A DNA stretch of 64,000 nucleotides from an uncultured Bacteroides sp. (GTDB lineage Bacteria > Bacteroidota > Bacteroidia > Bacteroidales > Bacteroidaceae), in assembly GCF_963666545.1 (NCBI RefSeq), contig NZ_OY762899.1:310001-374000 (forward strand), given 5' to 3'. Below the pieces are notes generated by a model. That model worked only from the letters and a program-made list of their open reading frames with translations. It was not told the origin of the DNA and searched no databases. Below are positions 45,301-53,519 of this stretch, piece after piece. The position numbers were made by a program, and so were the translations under genes. Numbering within the stretch: position 1 is the stretch's first letter; every line of letters starts with the position of its first letter.

Positions 45301-46064
45301 AAATGATTTTCAGGGTTCAATAGGTGTAAATACTTCTCTGCTTTTTCAAGATCTGCGGGTGTATCAATACCGATTGTCTCCATTGTAGTAATTCCGGCTT
45401 TGATAGTATATCCATTTTCCAACCAACGAAGTTGTTCCAATGATTCTGCCAATTCGAGTGATGATTGTGGCAAAGCGGTGATCTCTTTTAAAACTTCTAC
45501 GCGATAAGCATAAAGACCAATATGTTTATAATAGGTATGATTCTTCAACCAATCTACTTTATTGACATTTCGTTGATAAGGAATGATTGAGCGACTGAAG
45601 TATAGGGCATTTCTATTCTTATTGAGTACTACCTTGGGAGAATTGACATTCTCCAATGCTTCGATTGTATCATCAACCGTGAAAGGTTTTACTAATGTAG
45701 CTATTTGTGTAGAAGAATCCTTGAAACAATCCTTTATCGCTTCTAACTGTGAAGCTTGAATAAAAGGTTCGTCACCTTGAATGTTAACTACCACATCAAA
45801 TGAACCTCCTATCTTCAGACAAGCTTCATAGCAACGATCGGTACCGCTTTTATGATCGGTCGAAGTCATCACAACCTTACCACCAAACGCTTTAACCGCC
45901 GCTTCAATACGCTCATCGTCCGTGGCTACATAAGTATCATCTAAAATGCCGGCTACTTGTTCATATACTCGTTGTACAACAGTCTTCCCATCCAAGATGG
46001 CCAGAGGCTTAGCGGGAAAGCGTGTAGAGGCATATCTGGCTGGAATTATTCCTAAAAATTTCAT
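45297..46064 (-). CDS. kdsB: CMP-KDO synthetase
   Basis: Activates 3-deoxy-D-manno-octulosonate with CTP for LPS inner core assembly. The 255-residue protein opens FLGIIPARYASTRFPAKPLA (nucleotide-binding start) and carries VVNIQGDEPFI, then SGTDRCYEACLKIGG, and an ENGYTIKAGITTMETIGIDTPADL C terminus. The length fits the family. It overlaps the M16 gene by 4 bases and follows folK by 20 bases, so it lies in the ponA operon. Confidence 0.96.
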   Translation of the reverse strand: MKFLGIIPARYASTRFPAKPLAILDGKTVVQRVYEQVAGILDDTYVATDDERIEAAVKAFGGKVVMTSTDHKSGTDRCYEACLKIGGSFDVVVNIQGDEPFIQASQLEAIKDCFKDSSTQIATLVKPFTVDDTIEALENVNSPKVVLNKNRNALYFSRSIIPYQRNVNKVDWLKNHTYYKHIGLYAYRVEVLKEITALPQSSLELAESLEQLRWLENGYTIKAGITTMETIGIDTPADLEKAEKYLHLLNPENHL

Positions 46065-46084
46065 TTTAATGTGAGTTAGAGAAT

Positions 46085-46474
46085 TTATAATAAACGATCG
46101 CCACGTAGTTGCCGAAGTCCATCGATCACATACGCACGTTTCATATCATCCGGCTTTAAAACTGCATCATCATACATTAGTAAATCAATATCCAGTTTTA
46201 TTTTTTCTTCGGCCTTATCTTCCGGTTTACGGCCGGCTTCTTGTTCTATTCCTTTCAAGAAATGAATAACAGTAGACAAATCTTCCTGCGTTGCAAACTG
46301 CGCTAACTGATTGGAAAAAGGAGTCGGATTATACAATCCCAAGGGCTTAGTCTGTAACTCGACGGAAAAGCGAATGGAAGGAAACAACTCTATCAGCCGC
46401 TTACGAGCGAGAGACATATTTACTTCCTTCTCATTGTTACTGCCAAGGCAAACAAGACAAGCATGCGTTGCCAT
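46085..46474 (-). CDS. FolK-like (HPPK) short protein
   Basis: A 129-residue protein of the pterin pyrophosphokinase type: CLGSNNEKEVN at the start (usual LGSN motif), LQTKPLG, NQLAQF, FLKGIEQEAGRKPED, and the metal-binding DID in KLDIDLLMYDD near the C-terminus. Active enzymes are usually about 155-170 residues, with an RxxDLDIL segment, where the arginine is replaced here (EKIKLDID). It may be a diverged or reduced folate enzyme. Start and stop are tightly fixed by a one-base overlap with ponA. Confidence 0.75.
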   Translation of the reverse strand: MATHACLVCLGSNNEKEVNMSLARKRLIELFPSIRFSVELQTKPLGLYNPTPFSNQLAQFATQEDLSTVIHFLKGIEQEAGRKPEDKAEEKIKLDIDLLMYDDAVLKPDDMKRAYVIDGLRQLRGDRLL

Positions 46475-48795
46475 TATTTGAATAAGTCGTCTAATCCCGG
46501 CTCCACTGTAGTTTCTGAATTATCAGCATCACTACCACATGGATCAAAGTTTTCGGGCATCTTAAACCGTTCACCCTGGTCATACCCCAAAGATTTGTCG
46601 GCATACACCTTATTCATATAAAGAGCCCAGATAGGTAATGCCATAGCCGCCCCTTGTCCATCGGTCATTGTGTCGAAGTGTATATCACGCTCTTCTCCAC
46701 CTACCCAACAGCCTGATACCAATGAAGGAGTAAAGCCCATGAACCATCCATCAGAGTTACGATTGGTTGTACCGGTCTTTCCACCCATATCGGCTTTTAT
46801 ACCATAGCGACGCACACGTCCACCAGTACCTTCATTGATAACGCCGCGAAGCATCACAAGCATTTTGTAAGCACTGGTAGCACTTATCACCTCTTCCATT
46901 TGTGGAGTAAAAGTAGATATAACATTTCCATCGCTATCTTCTATTTTAGTAACAAACAAAGGAGCAACACGAATACCCTTATTGGCAAACGCAGTATAAG
47001 CACTTACCATTTCACCCACAGAGATCTCGCACGGACCAAGACAAAGTGCAGGTGTAGGCTGTATGTCTTTGTTGAGTACGCCAAAACTATGAATCAACCG
47101 CACAAGTGCGTAAGGGTTAAGTTTACCCATTAGGTAAGCCGATATCCAGTTATTCGATTGAGCCAATCCCCATTTCAACGTAACCATCTCTCCATAACGC
47201 TTTTTCGAGCTGTTTCTGGGAGACCAAGCCTCACCAGTCTCTGTGATAATCGTTTGCTCTACATTTCTGGTTTCATCACAAGGAGAATATCCACTCTCCA
47301 TGGCAAGTGTATATAAATAGGGTTTAATCGTTGAGCCCACTTGGCGACGACCAACCATCGCCATATCATATTGAAAATATGAATAATTAGGTCCACCAAC
47401 ATATGCTTTCACATGACCATTGAAAGGATCCATAGACATAAATCCGGTACGCAAGAAATATTTGTAATATCTGATTGAGTCAAGCGGAGTCATGATGGTA
47501 TCTTTGTCTCCATGCCACGTGAAAACAGACATCTCTTCAGGAGTATTGAATGCCTTCTCTATGTCTGATTCAGAAGCTCCATTATCTTTCATGACACGAT
47601 AACGATCAGTCTGTTTCATGGCTTTCTCCAAAATCTGGTTTACCTGAGATTCTGGCAACATACGACTGTAAGGAGCAGTCTTCTTATTTTTTTTCTCTGC
47701 AAAGAAACGAGGTTGTAAGTATCCTCCTAAATGTTCTGCTACGGCTTCTTCAGCATATTGCTGCATGCGCGAATCAATCGTAGTGTATATCTTTAGCCCA
47801 TCCGTATAGATACTGTAGTTAGAGCCATCCTTCTTCTTATTCTTTTGACACCAACCATAAAGTGGATTCGTTGCCCATGCCAGAGAATCTTCGTAATATT
47901 TCTGTGATTGCCAACTATGATAATCACTTCTATCAGGATGTTTCGCAGTCATCATCGAACGAAGATATTCGCGAAAATAAGTAGCTAACCCTTCTTTATG
48001 ATCTACCCGATGGAATTTCAGCGTAAGTGGAAGTTGCTGTAACGAATCGCATTCTTCATCAGTGATGTAATCAGCTTTTCTCATTTGATCGAGCACCACG
48101 TTTCTACGTCCACGTGCACGTTCGTTAAAGCGAACAGGATTATAGAATGATGGATTTTTACACATACCTACAAGCGTAGCCGCTTCTTCTATTTTGAGTT
48201 CTCCGGGTTCACATCCGAAGTATGTATATGCAGCCGTTTTCACACCTACAGCATTATTTAAGAAATCAAACTTATTGAGATACATCGTTAAGATTTCCTC
48301 TTTGGTATAATAGCGTTCCAAACGTACAGCAATCACCCATTCGATGGGCTTCTGAAGGAATCGCTGCGTAAAGCTATTAGCGTCGGGAGAATATAAGAGT
48401 TTCGATAATTGCTGAGTAAGGGTACTACCTCCTCCTGCACTCTTCTGAAAGAATAAACCACGCTTCACCACTGCACGAGCCAATGCTTTCACATCAATAC
48501 CCGAATGGCTTGTAAAGCGAGCATCTTCTGTCGCTATCAACGCATTGACAATGTTGGGCGATAATTCACCATAGCTTGTATAAACACGGTTTTCTTTACT
48601 AAGCGACCATGTTCCCAGAACTTTTCCGTCCTCAGATAATAGTTCAGTCGCAAACTTATAATTAGGGTTTTCAAGCTCCTCTATATCAGGCATATATCCT
48701 ATCCAGCCTTTGGCTATGGAGGTAAAGACAATCACACCCAGCAACACCATGGCTGCAAAGAATATCCACAATCCTTTTACTATTTTTCGTATCAT
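46474..48795 (-). CDS. Bifunctional class A penicillin-binding protein (PBP1A-like)
   Basis: Polymerises and crosslinks peptidoglycan at the membrane. The 773 residues start with a single membrane anchor (about 8-28), then the glycosyltransferase domain with E90 in ATEDARF and GGGSTLTQQ (121-129), and the transpeptidase with S488-T-I-K491, S547-N-N549 and K673-T-G675. An insertion of roughly 100 residues between the domains has many Lys and Asp residues (about 280-420). It heads a four-gene operon with folK-like, kdsB and M16 genes, all involved or possibly involved in the envelope except folK. Its promoter is strong. Confidence 0.95.
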   Translation of the reverse strand: MIRKIVKGLWIFFAAMVLLGVIVFTSIAKGWIGYMPDIEELENPNYKFATELLSEDGKVLGTWSLSKENRVYTSYGELSPNIVNALIATEDARFTSHSGIDVKALARAVVKRGLFFQKSAGGGSTLTQQLSKLLYSPDANSFTQRFLQKPIEWVIAVRLERYYTKEEILTMYLNKFDFLNNAVGVKTAAYTYFGCEPGELKIEEAATLVGMCKNPSFYNPVRFNERARGRRNVVLDQMRKADYITDEECDSLQQLPLTLKFHRVDHKEGLATYFREYLRSMMTAKHPDRSDYHSWQSQKYYEDSLAWATNPLYGWCQKNKKKDGSNYSIYTDGLKIYTTIDSRMQQYAEEAVAEHLGGYLQPRFFAEKKNKKTAPYSRMLPESQVNQILEKAMKQTDRYRVMKDNGASESDIEKAFNTPEEMSVFTWHGDKDTIMTPLDSIRYYKYFLRTGFMSMDPFNGHVKAYVGGPNYSYFQYDMAMVGRRQVGSTIKPYLYTLAMESGYSPCDETRNVEQTIITETGEAWSPRNSSKKRYGEMVTLKWGLAQSNNWISAYLMGKLNPYALVRLIHSFGVLNKDIQPTPALCLGPCEISVGEMVSAYTAFANKGIRVAPLFVTKIEDSDGNVISTFTPQMEEVISATSAYKMLVMLRGVINEGTGGRVRRYGIKADMGGKTGTTNRNSDGWFMGFTPSLVSGCWVGGEERDIHFDTMTDGQGAAMALPIWALYMNKVYADKSLGYDQGERFKMPENFDPCGSDADNSETTVEPGLDDLFK

Positions 48796-48858
48796 CCTTC
48801 GCTTTGTATTTTTATTTTATATTGCAAGCATTTATTAGAGCGATTCTATTCAAGAGTG

Positions 48859-48889
48859 CAAAATTAGGATAAAACTTTTTCTTTCACAA
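48859..48889 (-). promoter_or_regulatory. Promoter of the ponA-kdsB operon
   Basis: On the minus strand TTG (48887-48889), 20 bases, TAATTTTG (48859-48866). The 5' UTR is about 60 bases. Confidence 0.65.
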
Positions 48890-48930
48890 CATATTTTAGA
48901 AAGCGTTTTGATTTTTATGAATCATTGTTC

Positions 48931-48960
48931 TTGGTGAATAGTTTCTTATTCGTATCTTTA
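48931..48960 (+). promoter_or_regulatory. Promoter of the pyrB operon
   Basis: TTG (48931-48933), 19 bases, TATCTTTA (48953-48960; last base off consensus). The UTR of about 37 bases leaves no room for a large attenuator. Confidence 0.5.
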
Positions 48961-48999
48961 CGCTCCGTATTAATGGTATATCAATAAATATATAACGAT

Positions 49000-49926
49000 A
49001 TGGAAAACAAAAGTTTAGTGACCATAGCCGAGTATTCGAAAGAAAAAATTCTCTATATGCTCGAGATGGCGAAACAGTTTGAGAAGAACCCGAACAGAAA
49101 GATTCTGGAAGGGAAAGTGGTTGCTACTCTATTCTTCGAACCCTCTACCCGCACCCGCCTCAGTTTTGAAACAGCAGCCAATCGCCTTGGAGCACGCGTA
49201 ATAGGCTTCAGTGATCCTAAAGCGACAAGTTCTTCCAAAGGAGAAACACTCAAAGATACCATCATGATGGTGAGCAATTATGCAGATGTAATTGTGATGA
49301 GGCATCACCTTGAAGGTGCGGCTCGATATGCGAGCGAAGTAGCACCTGTTCCGATTGTAAATGCAGGCGACGGAGCCAACCAACATCCTTCGCAAACCAT
49401 GCTCGATCTTTATTCCATCTACAAAACTCAAGGAACCCTTGAAAATCTGAATATTTATCTTGTAGGCGACTTAAAATACGGCCGTACGGTACACTCCCTA
49501 CTTATGGCTATGCGACATTTCAATCCGGTCTTTCACTTTATTGCACCCGAAGAGTTGAAAATGCCCGAAGAATATAAGATATATTGCAAACATAACCATA
49601 TTAATTATATAGAACACACTGATTTCACCGAAGAAATTATTGCTGATGCGGATATATTATATATGACCCGAGTACAACGAGAACGCTTCACTGACATGAT
49701 GGAATATGAACGTGTAAAGAACATCTATATTCTGAAAAATAAGATGTTGGAACAAACACGTCCTAATCTACGAATCTTACACCCACTTCCACGCGTCAAC
49801 GAGATTGCTTATGACGTGGATGATAATCCCAAAGCCTATTACTTCCAGCAAGCGTTGAACGGAGTATATGCCCGCCAAGCCATATTGTGCGACGTATTAG
49901 GAATTGCGTTGCAAGATATTATGTAA
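49000..49926 (+). CDS. pyrB: Aspartate carbamoyltransferase catalytic subunit
   Basis: First committed step of pyrimidine synthesis, forming carbamoyl-aspartate. The 308-residue protein has [15 protein letters not shown] (carbamoyl phosphate binding), [17 protein letters not shown] in the aspartate-binding half, HPLPRVNEI near the C terminus and a normal length. It is followed by pyrI after 34 bases, and so forms the allosteric ATCase of the E. coli type. Confidence 0.97.
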   Translation: MENKSLVTIAEYSKEKILYMLEMAKQFEKNPNRKILEGKVVATLFFEPSTRTRLSFETAANRLGARVIGFSDPKATSSSKGETLKDTIMMVSNYADVIVMRHHLEGAARYASEVAPVPIVNAGDGANQHPSQTMLDLYSIYKTQGTLENLNIYLVGDLKYGRTVHSLLMAMRHFNPVFHFIAPEELKMPEEYKIYCKHNHINYIEHTDFTEEIIADADILYMTRVQRERFTDMMEYERVKNIYILKNKMLEQTRPNLRILHPLPRVNEIAYDVDDNPKAYYFQQALNGVYARQAILCDVLGIALQDIM

Positions 49927-49960
49927 TCAAATCAGTCGAATATTATCAACTAGATAAAAA

Positions 49961-50425
49961 ATGAACAAGAATAATAAACAAGCCCTGCAAGTAGCCGCTT
50001 TGAAAAACGGAACTGTGATAGACCATATACCGTCTGAGAAACTTTTTACCGTTGTCTCTTTATTAGGATTGGAGCACATGGGAAATAACATCACTATCGG
50101 TTTTAACCTGGAAAGCAAGAAGCTAGGTAAAAAAGGAATTATAAAAATTGCCGATAAGTTCTTCTGTGATGAAGAAATTAACCGCATATCTGTAGTGGCA
50201 CCGCATGTAAAACTCAATATTATCCGCGATTATGCAGTGATAGAAAAGAAAGAGGTATATATGCCAGACGAGCTGAGAGGCATTGTGAAATGTGCCAACC
50301 CGAAATGCATCACCAACAATGAACCCATGTCTACGCTGTTTCATGTAACAGACAAAGACAACGGCATCATTAAGTGTCATTATTGCGAGAAAGAACAAAA
50401 GAAGGAAGAAATCGTTATTTTATGA
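49961..50425 (+). CDS. pyrI: Aspartate carbamoyltransferase regulatory subunit
   Basis: Nucleotide-binding regulatory chain of ATCase; CTP usually inhibits and ATP activates. The 154 residues have the N-terminal allosteric domain ([17 protein letters not shown]) and a C-terminal zinc domain with four cysteines: CANPKC and CHYC (about 109-141). Its stop overlaps the next gene's start by 4 bases (ATGA). Confidence 0.96.
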   Translation: MNKNNKQALQVAALKNGTVIDHIPSEKLFTVVSLLGLEHMGNNITIGFNLESKKLGKKGIIKIADKFFCDEEINRISVVAPHVKLNIIRDYAVIEKKEVYMPDELRGIVKCANPKCITNNEPMSTLFHVTDKDNGIIKCHYCEKEQKKEEIVIL

Positions 50426-51003
50426 AACAGGACTGGAAACCGGGAACGATGATATATCCTCTGCCTGCTGTAATGGTGAGTTGTGGAAATGATGAAAGCG
50501 AATATAATATTATCACGCTATCATGGGTAGGTACGATTTGTACTAACCCGCCCATGTGTTATATCTCTGTCCGACCGGAAAGACATTCTTACGATATTAT
50601 AAAAAAAAACATGGAGTTTGTTATCAACCTGACCAACAAAAAAATGGCTTTTGCTACTGATTGGTGTGGAGTGCGCTCAGGAAAGGATTATAACAAGTTT
50701 GAAGAGATGAAGCTAACTCCCGGAAAATGTTCCATTGTGAATGCTCCATTAATCGAGGAATCACCCCTCTGTATTGAATGCAAAGTCAAAGAGATTGTAG
50801 TATTAGGCTCTCACCACATGTTTATTGCAGATGTAATAAACGTACGTGCCGACGAGAAATACTTGAATAAAGAGACTGGGAAACTGGAATTAGCACAAAC
50901 GAATCCGCTAGTATATGTTCATGGCAACTATTTTGAGCTAGGGGCCGGAATAGGAAAATTTGGCTGGTCTGTTGAAAAGAAAAAAACAAGAAGTAAGAAA
51001 TGA
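50422..51003 (+). CDS. Flavin reductase-like FMN-binding protein (flavoredoxin family)
   Basis: A 193-residue flavin-reductase-like protein with an FMN-binding split barrel: [45 protein letters not shown], and FVINLTN. It may reduce or shuttle FMN in the cytosol; the partner is unknown. The ATG at 50422 is used because it overlaps the pyrI stop as ATGA and matches the family N terminus; a frame open to 50374 lies inside pyrI. It also overlaps the following gene by 4 bases. Confidence 0.88.
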   Translation: MKQDWKPGTMIYPLPAVMVSCGNDESEYNIITLSWVGTICTNPPMCYISVRPERHSYDIIKKNMEFVINLTNKKMAFATDWCGVRSGKDYNKFEEMKLTPGKCSIVNAPLIEESPLCIECKVKEIVVLGSHHMFIADVINVRADEKYLNKETGKLELAQTNPLVYVHGNYFELGAGIGKFGWSVEKKKTRSKK

Positions 51004-51722
51004 AACGATTATCATTCCTTTTGCTATTTACTTTGTTGACTTTTTATGTCTTTGGACAAGAAAAAACAAGTAAAACTCCTAATGATCGAAAAGTAAATTT
51101 CGGTCTAAGGGCGGGATTTAACTCCTCCATGTATCTTGTGTCGGAGCTCCAGCTAAACGGGCTAAAGATAAATGATACTCAAAATAACTACAAGATAGGA
51201 TATGTTGGTTCTATTTTTGTTCGTTTTAATATGAAGAAACACTTCATACAACCTGAAATTTCTTATGCTTTGAGCCGTTGTGAGATTCAGTTTGATAAAC
51301 TAGGTTCGCATGATCCCGCTATAGCTCCCGATTATGCTTTAGTTAATTCAAGCATTCATAGCCTGGAAATGCCTCTACTATATGGGTATAATATCGTTAA
51401 GAAAGGCCCGTATGGAATGTCTGTTTTCATCGGCCCCAAGCTCAGATACTTATGGAACAAACAAAACGACATAACTTTTGAAAACTTTGATCAGGAAAGC
51501 GTTAAAGAGGAGCTTTATCCTTTCAACATCAGCGGAGTACTTGGCGTAGGGGTAAATATCTCCAATATCTACTTTGATTTCCGTTACGAAATAGGCATGC
51601 GTAACATATCAAAATCAGTGACTTATGACAACACAGCTTCTACTAATGATGAAGAAGAGACCCCTATTATATTCAATAGAAGAGACATTGCTCTTAGTTT
51701 TTCTTTAGGGTTAATCTTTTAG
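51000..51722 (+). CDS. PorT-like outer-membrane beta-barrel protein
   Basis: A 240-residue exported protein (signal LSFLLLFTLLTFYVFGQ) with an eight-strand barrel pattern: NFGLRAGFNSS, GYVGSIFVRFN, FIQPEISYALS, LEMPLLYGYN, VFIGPKLRYLWN, GVLGVGVNISNIYFDFRYEIG and the terminal ALSFSLGLIF ending in F. It fits the PorT/outer-membrane barrel family. PorT in relatives supports type IX secretion, but a general porin-like role is as likely here. It closes the pyrB operon. Confidence 0.85.
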   Translation: MKRLSFLLLFTLLTFYVFGQEKTSKTPNDRKVNFGLRAGFNSSMYLVSELQLNGLKINDTQNNYKIGYVGSIFVRFNMKKHFIQPEISYALSRCEIQFDKLGSHDPAIAPDYALVNSSIHSLEMPLLYGYNIVKKGPYGMSVFIGPKLRYLWNKQNDITFENFDQESVKEELYPFNISGVLGVGVNISNIYFDFRYEIGMRNISKSVTYDNTASTNDEEETPIIFNRRDIALSFSLGLIF

Positions 51723-51781
51723 AATGAAAGAAAAATCTCATTTATTCCAATAAATTCCGTGCGTTTATTATTCTTTTTCTA

Positions 51782-51789
51782 TAAATTTG
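51782..51789 (+). promoter_or_regulatory. glyA -7 promoter element
   Basis: TAAATTTG matches TAnnTTTG, 53 bases before the glyA start. No clear -33. Confidence 0.45.
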
Positions 51790-51842
51790 TGCGCTTAATA
51801 AAGAATCTCGAATAAGTACTTATTATCTTATCTACAAAAAGA

Positions 51843-53123
51843 ATGAAAAGAGACGATTTAATTTTCGATATTATCGAAAAAGAGCATCAACGTCAGCTCA
51901 AAGGTATCGAGTTGATAGCATCTGAAAACTTCGTTAGTGATCAAGTAATGCAGGCAATGGGTTCCTGCCTAACCAACAAATATGCCGAAGGGTATCCCGG
52001 GAAACGCTATTATGGAGGTTGTGAAATAGTAGATCAAAGTGAACAAATAGCCATCGACCGTTTAAAAGAAATCTTTGGAGCAGAATGGGCAAACGTACAA
52101 CCACACTCGGGTGCACAAGCCAATGCTGCTGTTTTCTTAGCTGTTCTCAACCCTGGCGATAAATTCCTCGGGCTAAATCTGTCTCATGGCGGACATTTAT
52201 CTCACGGTTCATTGGTTAATACTTCGGGTATTATCTATACTCCATGTGAATACAATGTAAAACAGGAAACAGGAAGAGTAGACTACGACCAAATGGAAGA
52301 AGTAGCCTTACGTGAAAAGCCTAAAATGATTATTGGCGGTGGTTCTGCTTACTCTCGCGAATGGGATTACAAACGCATGCGCGAAATAGCAGATAAAATA
52401 GGCGCTATCTTAATGATAGACATGGCTCACCCTGCCGGGCTTATTGCTGCCGGTTTACTTGACAACCCGCTTAAATATGCACATATCGTCACATCTACAA
52501 CGCATAAAACGCTTCGTGGCCCTCGTGGAGGTGTTATCCTTTTAGGTAAAGACTTCCCTAATCCTTGGGGCAAAACTACTCCAAAGGGAGAAATTAAAAT
52601 GATGTCTCAATTGTTAGATTCGGCTGTATTTCCGGGAGTACAAGGGGGACCATTGGAACATGTTATTGCTGCTAAAGCAGTGTCATTTGGAGAATGCTTG
52701 CAACCGGAATACAAAGAATATCAAACACAGGTTAAAAAAAATGCGGCAGCTTTGGCTAAAGCATTGATGGATCGTGGATTTACCATCGTTTCAGGAGGTA
52801 CTGACAACCACTCTATGTTGGTTGACTTACGTGCCAAATATCCTGAACTAACCGGTAAGGTAGCCGAAAAGGCATTGGTTGCTGCAGACATCACCGTGAA
52901 CAAGAATATGGTTCCGTTTGACAGCCGTTCTGCTTTCCAAACTTCAGGTATTCGTCTGGGCACTCCGGCCATCACTACCCGTGGTGCTAAGGAAGACTTG
53001 ATGCTGGAAATTGCAGAGATGATAGAAACGGTTCTCTCTAACCCGGAAGACGAAAGTATCATCGCTCAGGTTCGTGCACGTGTTAATAAGACAATGGAAA
53101 AATATCCTTTGTTTGCCTACTAA
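51843..53123 (+). CDS. glyA: Serine hydroxymethyltransferase
   Basis: PLP enzyme that interconverts serine and glycine with transfer of a one-carbon unit to tetrahydrofolate. The 426-residue protein contains [11 protein letters not shown] at the start, [31 protein letters not shown] and the PLP-lysine motif [14 protein letters not shown] (about 222-235). Length is normal. It is single, with its own promoter and a terminator downstream. Confidence 0.98.
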   Translation: MKRDDLIFDIIEKEHQRQLKGIELIASENFVSDQVMQAMGSCLTNKYAEGYPGKRYYGGCEIVDQSEQIAIDRLKEIFGAEWANVQPHSGAQANAAVFLAVLNPGDKFLGLNLSHGGHLSHGSLVNTSGIIYTPCEYNVKQETGRVDYDQMEEVALREKPKMIIGGGSAYSREWDYKRMREIADKIGAILMIDMAHPAGLIAAGLLDNPLKYAHIVTSTTHKTLRGPRGGVILLGKDFPNPWGKTTPKGEIKMMSQLLDSAVFPGVQGGPLEHVIAAKAVSFGECLQPEYKEYQTQVKKNAAALAKALMDRGFTIVSGGTDNHSMLVDLRAKYPELTGKVAEKALVAADITVNKNMVPFDSRSAFQTSGIRLGTPAITTRGAKEDLMLEIAEMIETVLSNPEDESIIAQVRARVNKTMEKYPLFAY

Positions 53124-53519
53124 GAGATCAGATGTTATAATTAAAAGACAAATCGTCAACGAGGAGGTCACAGAAAAGACCTCATATGCATTTCCTTAAA
53201 TAAAAACGGTAAAATAAAGCTTTAAAAGCCTTATTCTTACCGTTTTTATTTGTAAATTAATAGCTACTACAACAACAAATAATACACTAATATAGTCTCG
53301 TTCATCAAGAAGATTAATTAGAACAACTACTATTTACGTTTATAGAGGTCAGCCAAAACAACGAAAATGCCAAAACGCTTAGCCTCAAACAGGACTAAAC
53401 AAGCCTTTTATTCCCCAAATGAAAGACCTCTTTCATTTATTGAATAAATAATTGCATATTTTTCCCTTAACTTGTCATTTCTTTGCATTATACTTTTAAA
53501 ACAACATAAATAAAAAGCT
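53124..53519. other. Gene-free stretch between glyA and the GH31 gene
   Basis: It holds a small 6-base hairpin (53164-53169 with 53178-53183), the glyA terminator (53198-53251) and about 260 bases of AT-rich leader for the GH31 gene. I saw no clear consensus promoter and no operator repeat there. Confidence 0.55.
53198..53251 (+). terminator. Terminator after glyA
   Basis: Arms aaataaaaacggtaa (53198-53212) and ttaccgtttttattt (53237-53251) form a perfect 15-base stem with extra inner pairing and a T-rich right arm. Confidence 0.8.
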
